24,064 bases of DNA, taken from NCBI GenBank assembly GCA_002418865.1, contig DIEY01000012.1:36502-60565 (forward strand), in the 5' to 3' direction. Under the pieces are notes generated by a model. It was given only the letters and a program-made list of their open reading frames with translations, searched no databases and was not told where the DNA came from. This DNA is from Bacteroidales bacterium UBA5762. Lineage in GTDB: Bacteria > Bacteroidota > Bacteroidia > Bacteroidales > TTA-H9. Position numbers and translations under genes: made by a program. Below, one piece after another: positions 16,483 through 24,038 of the stretch. Each line of letters starts with the position of its first letter. Position 1 is the first letter of the stretch.

Positions 16483-18492
16483 ATGCCTATGCAAGATTTT
16501 CTTTCCTCTTTGAAATGGATTGTTAGATTTTGCCTTGTTGGGCTGATGAACCTATTTTCTGTTGATGTTGCTGTTGCACAACCATCACTGCTGATTCATC
16601 CAAAAGATTCTACCGAGATTCTGAAATTTTACAATACGGTTCAAGGCATAGAAAATATTTCCTTTCAACATTTAGATACAACTACACACGGCATACATGA
16701 ATACGATCCTTTTAAGAGGGGTTTTTACCTTGGACTTGGAAATATAGGACAACCCGTCAAGACCTTGCTTCCCGAATTTAAGCCAAAGAAAGGATTTTAT
16801 TTTGGTCGTGATGCGATGAATATTTATCGTTTTACGCCCGAAAATTTACCTTTTTATCAAGCTTCTTCAATATTTTCGGAGGTGAGATATGTAATGGGCC
16901 CTAGTAAAGAAAACGATATACATGCAAAATTCAACCGTAATATTTACAAAGGATTGAATATAGGATTCGATTACAGGTTGATACATTCTACTGGTCCTTA
17001 TACGCGCCAGCTAACCGACCTCGACAATATTGGCTTTAATGCGAGATATTTTTCACCTTCGCGGCATTATGGGGTTATGGCACAATATGTTCGTAATGTA
17101 TTCGATTTTCAGCAAAACGGAGGACTACAGAATGAAAATGATTTCGAACAGAACCGCGAAAGCAGGCGTCAGGTTATCCCTGTCAACCTTAATTCGGCTC
17201 AAACCAAGGAGATTGGTACAACTTATACGATTACTCAATTTTATGAACCTCACTGGGGAGGTAAAAAAAAGACTAAACCCCTAAAGCAGATTAGCGATTC
17301 ACTTATCATTCAAGTCGATACATTGAACCAGAGCATCGACAGTGTTGTTTCTATAAAGGATACCTTAGACAGAAATACAGAGCAAGCATCGCGACTCTTT
17401 ACGCTTGGCCGATTTTCACATACATTTTCCTATTCGAAAAATGCCTACGCCTATTCAGATGCTTCGCCCACTTCAGGATTTTATCCTGAGATTTTTAAGG
17501 ATTCGACCACTACTTACGATTCTATAACGATTTATAACATAGAAAATGAGCTCTCATGGACCAACTCACTCTATTTATATCCCACAAAATTTCCCATTAA
17601 GCTGAGATTAGCAATTCGGTATCTCATAGCCGGTTATCATTTCGATTCTGTGGTTGTTAAAAACTTTCATCAGTGGATACCTACGGCTGATTTAAGAATA
17701 GATTTTCCTGCAGGCTTTCAATTAAAGGCCGATGCCTTTTTTGTGAATGGCGATTATAATGGAGGCGATTTTGGAATACAAGGGAACATTTCAAAATTTT
17801 TCGGCAAGCAACAATTATGGTCGCTTGCAGCCGAAGCCGCTTTTAGTTCCTCACAACCCGATTATTTCTATATTTCATATAAGGGAAATCATCAGCAATG
17901 GGAGAATGATTTTCAGAAAGAAGAAATTTTACGTTTAGGAGGTTCAATAAAAGGGCCACAAACACTAATAAAACCAGAATTTGTGTTATTAAATAATATG
18001 GTTTATTTAGGAGCATCGGCAAAACCTTTGCAGCGCAGTGGCTCATTTTCGTTGTTGCGACTTTATGTCCAGCAAGAGTTAAGGCTTAAACATCTGAATG
18101 TGGACGCAGTCGCGGTTATACAGAAACTAAGCGATACCATCAGTATTCGATTGCCTTCTGTGATGGCAAAAGGTTCCATCAGTTATTCTGGGAACTTGTT
18201 TAAAGGTGCTTTATGGGTAGAGCCAGGTGTATCTGTTTCGTGGTATTCAAAGTTCCAGGCTGATGCCTATATGCCTTCGCTCAATGCTTTTTATCTTCAA
18301 TCGGAAAAGGAAATTGGAAATTATTTCGTAGCCGATCTTTTCTTGAATGTAAAAGTAGATCGTGCTTGCTTATTTCTTCGATACCGACATTTTCATAGCG
18401 CTTTTACAGGCTATAATTATTGGGGCGCACCCACTTATCCTTTACAAGATGCTGGACTTAATTTTGGCGTTATCTGGCCTTTTTACGATTAA
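16483..18492 (+). CDS. Putative outer-membrane porin, Porin_10 family
   Basis: The 669-residue protein has a signal peptide ending near VAVAQ (residue about 33). Alternating beta strands typical of a barrel run to the end, closing with the aromatic terminus GVIWPFYD. The early motifs HPKDSTEILKFYNTVQ, PFKRGFYLGLGNIGQP, GFYFGRDAMNIYRF and NARYFSPSRHYGVMAQY match the Bacteroidota putative porin family (Porin_10, formerly DUF4289). The substrate is unknown. It starts at the ATG adjoining the TGA of the methyltransferase gene. An ATG two codons later (16489) is an equally possible start. There is no terminator-like hairpin before the response regulator gene. Confidence 0.85.
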   Translation: MPMQDFLSSLKWIVRFCLVGLMNLFSVDVAVAQPSLLIHPKDSTEILKFYNTVQGIENISFQHLDTTTHGIHEYDPFKRGFYLGLGNIGQPVKTLLPEFKPKKGFYFGRDAMNIYRFTPENLPFYQASSIFSEVRYVMGPSKENDIHAKFNRNIYKGLNIGFDYRLIHSTGPYTRQLTDLDNIGFNARYFSPSRHYGVMAQYVRNVFDFQQNGGLQNENDFEQNRESRRQVIPVNLNSAQTKEIGTTYTITQFYEPHWGGKKKTKPLKQISDSLIIQVDTLNQSIDSVVSIKDTLDRNTEQASRLFTLGRFSHTFSYSKNAYAYSDASPTSGFYPEIFKDSTTTYDSITIYNIENELSWTNSLYLYPTKFPIKLRLAIRYLIAGYHFDSVVVKNFHQWIPTADLRIDFPAGFQLKADAFFVNGDYNGGDFGIQGNISKFFGKQQLWSLAAEAAFSSSQPDYFYISYKGNHQQWENDFQKEEILRLGGSIKGPQTLIKPEFVLLNNMVYLGASAKPLQRSGSFSLLRLYVQQELRLKHLNVDAVAVIQKLSDTISIRLPSVMAKGSISYSGNLFKGALWVEPGVSVSWYSKFQADAYMPSLNAFYLQSEKEIGNYFVADLFLNVKVDRACLFLRYRHFHSAFTGYNYWGAPTYPLQDAGLNFGVIWPFYD

Positions 18493-18511
18493 TCAATTGC
18501 AATTCTAACGA

Positions 18512-18539
18512 TTTAACTGTTTTTTAATCCTTTCTTAAA
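18512..18539 (+). promoter_or_regulatory. Three phased TTTAAn half-sites upstream of the response regulator
   Basis: TTTAAC (18512), TTTAAT (18523) and CTTAAA (18534) are spaced exactly 11 bases apart. Direct repeats with about one helical turn between them are what OmpR/PhoB-family dimers bind. The last site ends 50 bases before the proposed GTG start, which suggests autoregulation. Confidence 0.5.
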
Positions 18540-18589
18540 CATAAGGCAAAATCAATAAGCTTGCTTTGTTTTCGATTAAAAAATTCAAA

Positions 18590-19276
18590 GTGGAAAACAA
18601 AGTAGCCAAGATTCTGATTATTGATGATGAACCCGATATTTTAGAATTTCTGAGTTATAATTTAAAAAAGAAAGGATTCGAAGTTGATACTGCCAGCTCA
18701 GGGGCCGAAGGGATTCGTTTAGCACTGGAAAAAATCCCAGATCTGATTGTACTGGATATTATGATGCCCGAAATGGATGGAATAGAAACCTGTCAACTAT
18801 TGCGTGCCGAACCAAACTTAAAAGATGTACTCATTCTTTTTTTAACTGCCAGAGGCGAAGATTATTCACAATTAGCCGGTTTTGAAGCCGGAGCCGACGA
18901 TTATGTAAAAAAACCCGTTAGTTTACAAGTGCTTTTAAGCCGTATTCAAGCTTTATTGCGTCGAAAAATAATATCCGAACAAACCGACAATCCTGCTATC
19001 ATTCAAATCAATGATTTAATTATAGATAATGAAAAACACAAAGTATTCTTTCATCATCGGGAAATATTTCTCACTAAAAAAGAATTCGAATTATTATATT
19101 TTATGGCATCTAAGCCAGGTAAAGTTTTTTCGCGAGATGAAATTTATTCTAAGGTATGGGGAAATGATTTAATTGTTGGAGAACGAACCATAGATGTTCA
19201 TATAAGGAAACTACGGGAAAAACTGGGTAATAATCTCATCAAGACCTATAAAGGCATAGGATATTGCCTGGGATAA
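18590..19276 (+). CDS. Orphan PhoB/OmpR-family response regulator
   Basis: The 228-residue protein has a receiver domain with the acidic pair Asp12-Asp13, phospho-acceptor Asp56 (LIVLDIMMPEMDG), switch Thr86 and Lys108 (VKKP). A winged-helix DNA-binding domain of the Trans_reg_C type follows (LTKKEFELLYFMASKPGKVFSRDEIYSKVWG, then RTIDVHIRKLREKLG and TYKGIGYCLG). Such proteins bind direct repeats as dimers after phosphorylation. I chose GTG at 18590 (ENKVAKILIIDDEP). The upstream TTG at 18566 would add eight residues and overlaps a -7-like TTGCTTTG. No histidine kinase gene is adjacent, so its partner must lie elsewhere. Three phased half-sites upstream may be its own operator. Confidence 0.9.
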   Translation: MENKVAKILIIDDEPDILEFLSYNLKKKGFEVDTASSGAEGIRLALEKIPDLIVLDIMMPEMDGIETCQLLRAEPNLKDVLILFLTARGEDYSQLAGFEAGADDYVKKPVSLQVLLSRIQALLRRKIISEQTDNPAIIQINDLIIDNEKHKVFFHHREIFLTKKEFELLYFMASKPGKVFSRDEIYSKVWGNDLIVGERTIDVHIRKLREKLGNNLIKTYKGIGYCLG

Positions 19277-19352
19277 GTTTTCCAAAATCAATTTGTAAAT
19301 TTGAAGAATGTTGAATCGATTCAGCGAAAAGCCTAAATTCGTTGAAAAATGG

Positions 19353-19360
19353 TATTTTTG
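19353..19360 (+). promoter_or_regulatory. Candidate -7 box for the GH43-like gene
   Basis: TATTTTTG fits TAnnTTTG and lies 26 bases before the ATG at 19387. A second match, TAAATTTG, is at 19296-19303. Neither has a clear TTG at the -33 distance, so this is tentative. Confidence 0.35.
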
Positions 19361-19386
19361 AAGAATTGAATAAATTCTTTTATAAA

Positions 19387-21138
19387 ATGTTTTTAAATAA
19401 TCGAAACCTCATTTTAGTTGTTTTGTTTGTGTGGACTACCCTTTCGATGCAATCGCAGGATACCTTGCTTACTTACTGTAATCCCATGAATATTGACTAT
19501 GGACATTGTCCTATTCCAAATTTTACACAACAAGCTCGTCATCGAACCACCGCCGATCCTTTAATTGTTCCTTTTCGGGGAAAATATTTTCTGTTTTCGA
19601 CCAATCAACATGGATATTGGTGGAGCAACGACATGGCTCAGTGGAATTTTATTCCTCGAAAATTCCTTCTACCCCGGCATAAAGTTTATGATGAACTATG
19701 TGCTCCAGCAGCTTTTGTTTTAGGAGACAGCCTATTACTCATTGGTTCGACTCACAATCCCGATTTTCCTCTTTGGATGTCGAATCAACCCACTAAAGAT
19801 GATTGGAAAATAGTGATAGATTCTTTTCCCGTTGCTGCCTGGGATCCAGCCTTCTTTATGGATGATGATGGGAAATTATATCTTTATTTTGGCTCGAGTA
19901 ATTTATATCCTATTTATGGAGTTGAGATCAATAGAAGCACTTTTCAGCCCATAGGCAAACCCATACCTCTTATTCGCTTAAACGACAGTATTCATGGATG
20001 GGAGAGGTTTGGCGAGCATAACGACAATACTTTCCTGCGCCCCTTTATCGAAGGTGCGTGGATGAACAAATACAACGGACGCTATTATTTACAATATGCT
20101 GCCCCTGGAACTGAATTCAGCGGTTATGCCGATGGAGTTTATGTAGGTTCGCATCCTCTGGGGCCTTTCCATTATCAAGCATTCAATCCCTTTAGTTATA
20201 AATTGGGAGGTTTTGCAAGAGGAGCAGGACATGGAGCTACATTCTGCGACTATAACGGCCATTGGTGGCATATTTCTACTATCGCCATAGGGGTCAAGAA
20301 TAATTTCGAAAGAAGAATTGGTTTATGGCCAGCTGATTTCGATTCTGACGGAATATTATTCACTCAAACGGCTTTTGGAGATTTTCCCCACTATTTTAAT
20401 GGAAAATTTACAGGATGGATGTTACTGAATTACAATAAACCCGTCAGCGTATCGAGTAGCTTGGGCGGATATTATCCTAATTATGCAGTCGACGAAGACA
20501 TCCGTACCTATTGGAGTGCTGCCAGCGGAAAAGCCGGCGAGTGGATTACTACCGATTTGGGAGAAACCTGCACGATTTATGCCTTCCAGATCAATTATGC
20601 CGACCAGGATGTTCCCTATTTAGGCAAAACATTAGGCTTGTATCATCAATATAAAATGTGGGGAAGCCTGGATGGAAAAGATTGGACTTTGGTATATGAT
20701 AAATCGAATAACCTGAAGGATGTGCCTCACGATTATGTAGCACTCGATTCACCAGTAAACTACCGCTATCTAAAACTTGAGAATCTTTATATGCCAGGAG
20801 GAAAATTTGCCTTGAGTGGCTTGCGTGTTTTCGGAAAAGCCAATATTCCACTTCCGGATTCTGTAAAATATTTTACCGTGCTAAGAGGACCATCCGAACC
20901 ACGCAATGCATGGATAAAATGGAAACGTCAAGATGATGCCACTGGTTATGTAATACACTTTGGATTACAAGCTGATAAATTATATGGCAGCATTATGGTG
21001 CTGGGTGAAAATGAGTATTATTTCAACGGCATGGATAGCGATAAAACCTATTATTTTACCATTCAAGCCTTTAATGAGGCTGGATGTGGTCCCGAAAGCC
21101 ACATCATTGAATCTTCATTCAAGAGCGATATTTATTAA
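19387..21138 (+). CDS. Secreted GH43-like glycoside hydrolase with discoidin and fibronectin III domains
   Basis: The 583-residue protein has an N-terminal signal peptide (LNNRNLILVVLFVWTTLSMQSQ). A five-bladed propeller of the GH43 type follows. The three expected acids are visible: Asp57 in TTADPL (base), Asp153 in AAWDPAFFMDDDG (modulator) and Glu222 in FIEGAWMNKYNGRYYLQYA (general acid). A discoidin/F5-8C carbohydrate-binding module (about 355-490, with YPNYAVDEDIRTYWSA and YRYLKLENLYMPGG) and a fibronectin III domain follow. Substrates are likely arabinose-, xylose- or galactose-containing glycans, but the exact one is not readable. No T9SS tail is present. I chose ATG 19387 over the upstream TTG at 19342 because it directly precedes the signal peptide. 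The transposase remnant begins 11 bases after the stop. Confidence 0.85.
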   Translation: MFLNNRNLILVVLFVWTTLSMQSQDTLLTYCNPMNIDYGHCPIPNFTQQARHRTTADPLIVPFRGKYFLFSTNQHGYWWSNDMAQWNFIPRKFLLPRHKVYDELCAPAAFVLGDSLLLIGSTHNPDFPLWMSNQPTKDDWKIVIDSFPVAAWDPAFFMDDDGKLYLYFGSSNLYPIYGVEINRSTFQPIGKPIPLIRLNDSIHGWERFGEHNDNTFLRPFIEGAWMNKYNGRYYLQYAAPGTEFSGYADGVYVGSHPLGPFHYQAFNPFSYKLGGFARGAGHGATFCDYNGHWWHISTIAIGVKNNFERRIGLWPADFDSDGILFTQTAFGDFPHYFNGKFTGWMLLNYNKPVSVSSSLGGYYPNYAVDEDIRTYWSAASGKAGEWITTDLGETCTIYAFQINYADQDVPYLGKTLGLYHQYKMWGSLDGKDWTLVYDKSNNLKDVPHDYVALDSPVNYRYLKLENLYMPGGKFALSGLRVFGKANIPLPDSVKYFTVLRGPSEPRNAWIKWKRQDDATGYVIHFGLQADKLYGSIMVLGENEYYFNGMDSDKTYYFTIQAFNEAGCGPESHIIESSFKSDIY

Positions 21139-21148
21139 GTGGTTTCAG

Positions 21149-21192
21149 GTTTCACAAGGTTGTTTAAACTTTTATTCGGTTGCAAACATAAA
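21149..21192. repeat. Direct repeat, left block of copy 1
   Basis: This 44-base block begins GTTTCACAAGG, contains the palindrome GTTTAAAC and ends ATAAA. It recurs at 23759-23802 with one difference (C at 21187 versus G at 23797). It lies between the transposase remnant and what looks like the element's outer end. Confidence 0.9.
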
Positions 21193-21266
21193 CCATGGTT
21201 CGGCTTTGCTCACTACACCATGATTCGGCTTTGCTCACCATACCATGGTTCGGCTTTGCTCACGAC
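21192..21266. repeat. Three tandem 25-bp repeats
   Basis: Units at 21192-21216, 21217-21241 and 21242-21266 each start ACCATG, continue through TTCGGCTTTG and end GCTCAC plus a variable triplet (TAC, CAT, GAC). The only difference in the 22 conserved positions is one base in unit 2 (ATGATT for ATGGTT). The array sits between two blocks that are shared with copy 2. Confidence 0.95.
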
Positions 21267-21370
21267 AGGTTTTTCGACGGCCTGAAAAGGGGTTTTTACG
21301 CCCAGTTCTTTTCTCACTCCGCTATGTCTTCTATAAAGCATATAATAGACAAGAAATACCATCAAAGCCT
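21266..21370. repeat. Direct repeat, right block of copy 1
   Basis: Bases 21266-21337 are identical to 23842-23913 (72 bases). Similarity continues to about 21370/23946 with scattered, mostly third-position differences. The block encodes a transposase C-terminal segment on the minus strand. Confidence 0.9.
21267..21368 (-). pseudogene. DDE transposase C-terminal remnant, copy 1
   Basis: Read from 21368 leftward, the frame gives LMVFLVYYMLYRRHSG, then VRKELGVKTPFQAVEKP. This resembles the YRRHxGLRKELxVKTPFxAVEKW end of integrase-core (DDE) transposases of Bacteroidota. It is bounded upstream by an in-frame TAG (21369-21371). Downstream it runs into the 25-bp array, ending at TAG 21213-21215. 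The rest of the transposase and its catalytic residues are missing, so it cannot be active. The family name is a recalled resemblance. Confidence 0.7.
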
Positions 21371-21557
21371 ACTTCCGTTTTAAACAGACAGGACAAATGT
21401 GATAATTTTTTATAAGAGAAATAACAATCGATAAAAATAAACAGCCTAATTTTTGTCCATTATACCAAAAAATACAATTTAATTTAAAAATAAGAAAACC
21501 TAAACGGCCTTCTTGAAAGCTAAAAAAATAAATATATCAAAAATTTTAAAAATACTA

Positions 21558-22382
21558 TTAAACGGTTTTATACCATACGTTCATACTTTCGATCTGTCCG
21601 TTAATTTGAGTATTGTTAATCAAAGTACCTGTATAACTATAACCATTATTCATAAAAGTTTTGTTCATAGATAGAGATTTTAAACGAGCAATAGTATAAA
21701 ATGATTTAAAACCTTCATCTATGAGTTGTTTTTCCATAGTCAAGAGAAGATATGTAGCTAATTTTTTCCCTCTTTGCGATGGTAGTATTGCAAAATCAGT
21801 CATTTCAGCATTTTTTAGTCTATTGTTACATTCAGCTGAGCTTATACCAACTAATTTATCCTCTAGAAAAACACCAAAATATCGCGTTCCTTGTTGCATT
21901 TCTTGTTTCAAAAATTTTGTGTCAAAAATTGGAAATGGGTAAGTTTTGAAAACTTGTGAAAACACCTCTGTCATTTCTTTAGTATCTGATTGATTTAATT
22001 GTCTTAATTGATATTTACTATCCAAATCCATAATAGGGGCATTTATCTGCGAAAGCAATAACTCTTGGAAAGAGTTCATTTCTAATGGGTTGGGTTTTCT
22101 TCGGTTCAAATCTTTATATTTCACTAGAAACAAAGCATCTTCTAACCCATTAAAAAAACATGGGACTATAGCTTCGGTTACATATTCTGCTAAAAAAAAT
22201 TGGGGAGCAAAACGTGAAGGAATTTTAGCAAATATTTTAGTATAACCATTGTTGTTTGCAATGTTTTCCATTTCCTCTATGATCTGAGGAAAATCGCATG
22301 AATGAAAATCCATAAGATAAACCCGATTACTTGAGTGGCCATGCTGAACTTTTGATTTACCTATTAATTCAATCTTGTCCAT
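21558..22382 (-). CDS. ablB: Beta-lysine N-acetyltransferase AblB
   Basis: The 274-residue GNAT enzyme should acetylate the N-epsilon group of beta-lysine, giving the compatible solute N-epsilon-acetyl-beta-lysine. The start MDKIELIGKSKVQHGHSSNRVYLM and the internal GYTKIFAKIPSRFAPQF are typical of AblB. The C-terminal half is a GNAT domain with acetyl-CoA motif ILPSQRGKKLATYLLL and the substrate-side ending YSYTGTLINNTQINGQIESMNVWYK. I chose ATG 22382 rather than 22409 because it matches the family start and gives a 14-base overlap with ablA, consistent with translational coupling. The pairing with ablA makes the function call strong. Confidence 0.9.
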   Translation of the reverse strand: MDKIELIGKSKVQHGHSSNRVYLMDFHSCDFPQIIEEMENIANNNGYTKIFAKIPSRFAPQFFLAEYVTEAIVPCFFNGLEDALFLVKYKDLNRRKPNPLEMNSFQELLLSQINAPIMDLDSKYQLRQLNQSDTKEMTEVFSQVFKTYPFPIFDTKFLKQEMQQGTRYFGVFLEDKLVGISSAECNNRLKNAEMTDFAILPSQRGKKLATYLLLTMEKQLIDEGFKSFYTIARLKSLSMNKTFMNNGYSYTGTLINNTQINGQIESMNVWYKTV

Positions 22383-23691
22383 TGTCTTCTCTACGTTGAA
22401 TACGTTCATTATCTAATGGAACCAAAGAAATAGCATCATCGTAATCTGAAAGCAACTTTTCTATACCAATGGCATTATCTTCTATTCCTTCCTTAATATC
22501 TAAGTCTAAATTGCAACTCTTACAATTTCTATCACATTTTGTTTGTTTGTAGTCATCTGGTTCTTTGTATGAAGTTATTACGCCTTCATAATTTCGAAGA
22601 ATTACTTTGTTAGTAGACCACGAAATTATATAGTTAGGCATTACAGGAATTTTTCCACCACCACCAGGAGCATCAATAACGTATGTAGGAACAGCAAAAC
22701 CACTTGTATGCCCAATTAAGCTTTCGATTATTTCTATCCCCTTTCCAATAGGGGTTCTAAAATGAGACAACCCTTCTGAAAGATCACACTGATAAAGATA
22801 ATAAGGACGGACACGATTAGCTACCAATTTATGGCATAAATTTTTCATTATACGTGGACAATCGTTAACATCGGCCAACAGGACAGATTGATTACCTAAG
22901 GGTATACCAGCATCAGCAAGTTTTCTTATTGCTTCTTTTGATGAAGCTGTGATTTCCCTGGGATGATTGAAATGTGTATTTATCCATAATGGATGATGTT
23001 TTTTAAGCATATTAACTAAATCATCGGTGATTCGATAAGGAAGTACTACAGGAGTTCTTGTACCAATACGAATTACCTCTACATGGTCTATTTTTCTTAG
23101 CTCAGTGAGAATCCAGTCCAGGTAATCATCTGATAGTAAAAAAGGATCTCCACCAGAAAGTAACACGTCGCGTATCTGTGGTGTTTCTCTTATGTAATCT
23201 AGTCCAACTTTTATTGTTGATTTTCCTGGAATATAATCTTTGTCCCCTACTTTTCGTTTACGAGTGCAATGCCTGCAATACATAGCACAAACATTACTAA
23301 CTAAAAACAAAACTCTATCTGGATATCGGTGCGTAATTCCTGGAACTGGACTATCAATATCTTCAGAAAGTGGATCTTGCATCTCTTCAGGAGTTACTAT
23401 TAATTCTCTAATATCGAGAAAAGATTGTTTAAAAATAGGATCATTTTTGTAGTCTTCTTTTTTTATTAGCGATAAATAGTATGGTGTGATAGAAAGTGGA
23501 AATTTTGCCATGGTATCTTCAAGCTGTTTCCTCTCCTCCTCAGAGAACTTAATACCTGTGAGGTCCTCGAACATAGAAATCGTTTTTATAGAATTCCTCA
23601 TGTGCCATTTCCAATCTCGCCAATGTGACAATTCGAAAGAAGAGTCTATCTTTTTTGCTATTTTTTGTTGTTTTTCAGTTAAAATTGCCAT
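22369..23691 (-). CDS. ablA: Lysine 2,3-aminomutase AblA/KamA
   Basis: The 440-residue radical-SAM enzyme converts L-alpha-lysine to beta-lysine. The SAM cluster motif is CAMYCRHC (Cys135, Cys139, Cys142). The PLP-binding lysine lies in DAPGGGGKIPV (Lys347). Zinc-type cysteines (CDRNCKSC, near residue 390) lie close to the C-terminus, and LLSGGDPFLL follows the usual GGDP motif. The length fits bacterial KamA. With ablB overlapping its end it belongs to osmolyte synthesis rather than lysine fermentation, since no kamD/E or kdd genes are seen. It starts at ATG 23691, about 100 bases downstream of a near-consensus promoter that lies in the transposase remnant. The two abl genes are noticeably AT-rich. 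Confidence 0.93.
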   Translation of the reverse strand: MAILTEKQQKIAKKIDSSFELSHWRDWKWHMRNSIKTISMFEDLTGIKFSEEERKQLEDTMAKFPLSITPYYLSLIKKEDYKNDPIFKQSFLDIRELIVTPEEMQDPLSEDIDSPVPGITHRYPDRVLFLVSNVCAMYCRHCTRKRKVGDKDYIPGKSTIKVGLDYIRETPQIRDVLLSGGDPFLLSDDYLDWILTELRKIDHVEVIRIGTRTPVVLPYRITDDLVNMLKKHHPLWINTHFNHPREITASSKEAIRKLADAGIPLGNQSVLLADVNDCPRIMKNLCHKLVANRVRPYYLYQCDLSEGLSHFRTPIGKGIEIIESLIGHTSGFAVPTYVIDAPGGGGKIPVMPNYIISWSTNKVILRNYEGVITSYKEPDDYKQTKCDRNCKSCNLDLDIKEGIEDNAIGIEKLLSDYDDAISLVPLDNERIQRREDNGQD

Positions 23692-23758
23692 AATTTTTAA
23701 TTTATCACAAATAAAATAATCTTTTATTTCTTTAATTATTTACAAAAATATATGTCAA

Positions 23759-23802
23759 GTTTCACAAGGTTGTTTAAACTTTTATTCGGTTGCAAAGATA
23801 AA
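23759..23802. repeat. Direct repeat, left block of copy 2
   Basis: This block is the same 44 bases as 21149-21192 except one position. It is in the same orientation 2610 bases away, so the abl operon lies between direct copies. Confidence 0.9.
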
Positions 23803-23823
23803 ATTTTATTTTTAAAAATGCAA
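23793..23823 (-). promoter_or_regulatory. Promoter of the abl operon inside the transposase remnant
   Basis: On the minus strand TTG (23823-23821) and TATCTTTG (23800-23793) are separated by exactly 20 bases. This is the canonical Bacteroidota -33/-7 arrangement. It points at ablA and gives a leader of about 95 bases. Confidence 0.75.
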
Positions 23824-23841
23824 GGATTTTGTTTAAAAATT

Positions 23842-23946
23842 CAGGTTTTTCGACGGCCTGAAAAGGGGTTTTTACGCCCAGTTCTTTTCTCACTCCGCTA
23901 TGTCTTCTATAAAACATGTAATATACGAGAAAAACCATCAAGGTCT
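23842..23946. repeat. Direct repeat, right block of copy 2
   Basis: The first 72 bases (to 23913) are identical to 21266-21337, and about 33 more bases match with several differences. The stretch between left and right blocks is 39 bases here versus 73 in copy 1. Confidence 0.9.
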
Positions 23947-24026
23947 CATTCATTTACCTTGATTTATCATAAACATTTTGATTAATCTGGATAATCATCC
24001 AAGCATCTGCGGTTCTGACTTTTTCA

Positions 24027-24038
24027 GGGCTAAAGCCC
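24027..24038. repeat. Short REP-like palindrome
   Basis: GGGCTAAAGCCC is a perfect inverted repeat (GGGCT/AGCCC) followed by GTACC. It resembles short REP-type hairpins common between Bacteroidota genes, but only one copy is in this window. Confidence 0.35.

Larger units (their letters stand above)
21139..21557. other. 419-base intergenic region holding the left transposase remnant
   Basis: Apart from the repeat blocks, 25-bp array and transposase remnant listed separately, the part from 21371 to 21557 is AT-rich (many A and T runs). It holds no coding frame that looks real and no clear hairpin terminator for the abl operon that ends at 21558. Confidence 0.6.
23774..23953 (-). pseudogene. 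DDE transposase C-terminal remnant, copy 2
   Basis: A 59-codon frame from 23953 to the stop at 23774-23776 reads MNETLMVFLVYYMFYRRHSG, then VRKELGVKTPFQAVEKPEF. It is the same transposase C-terminal segment as copy 1. An in-frame TAA (23954-23956) cuts it off upstream. After EKPE, a one-base shift would read IFKQNPCIFKNKILSLQPNK, which looks more like the natural ending, so a frameshift deletion is likely. The catalytic part is absent. Confidence 0.7.

Noticed and set aside
19342..19386. Longer GH43-like protein starting at TTG 19342
   Set aside because: The added 15 residues precede a complete signal peptide that starts at ATG 19387, and a -7 box lies within the extension.
21192..21266. CRISPR array
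   Set aside because: The units are 22 conserved bases with 3-base gaps, far too short for spacers, and no cas genes are present.
22383..22409. AblB start at ATG 22409
   Set aside because: The nine extra residues overlap ablA further and do not resemble the AblB N-terminus, which begins at MDKIE.
21149..23946. Integron gene cassette with attC sites
   Set aside because: The flanking blocks code for a transposase tail and lack the paired R/L boxes of attC. No integrase is seen.
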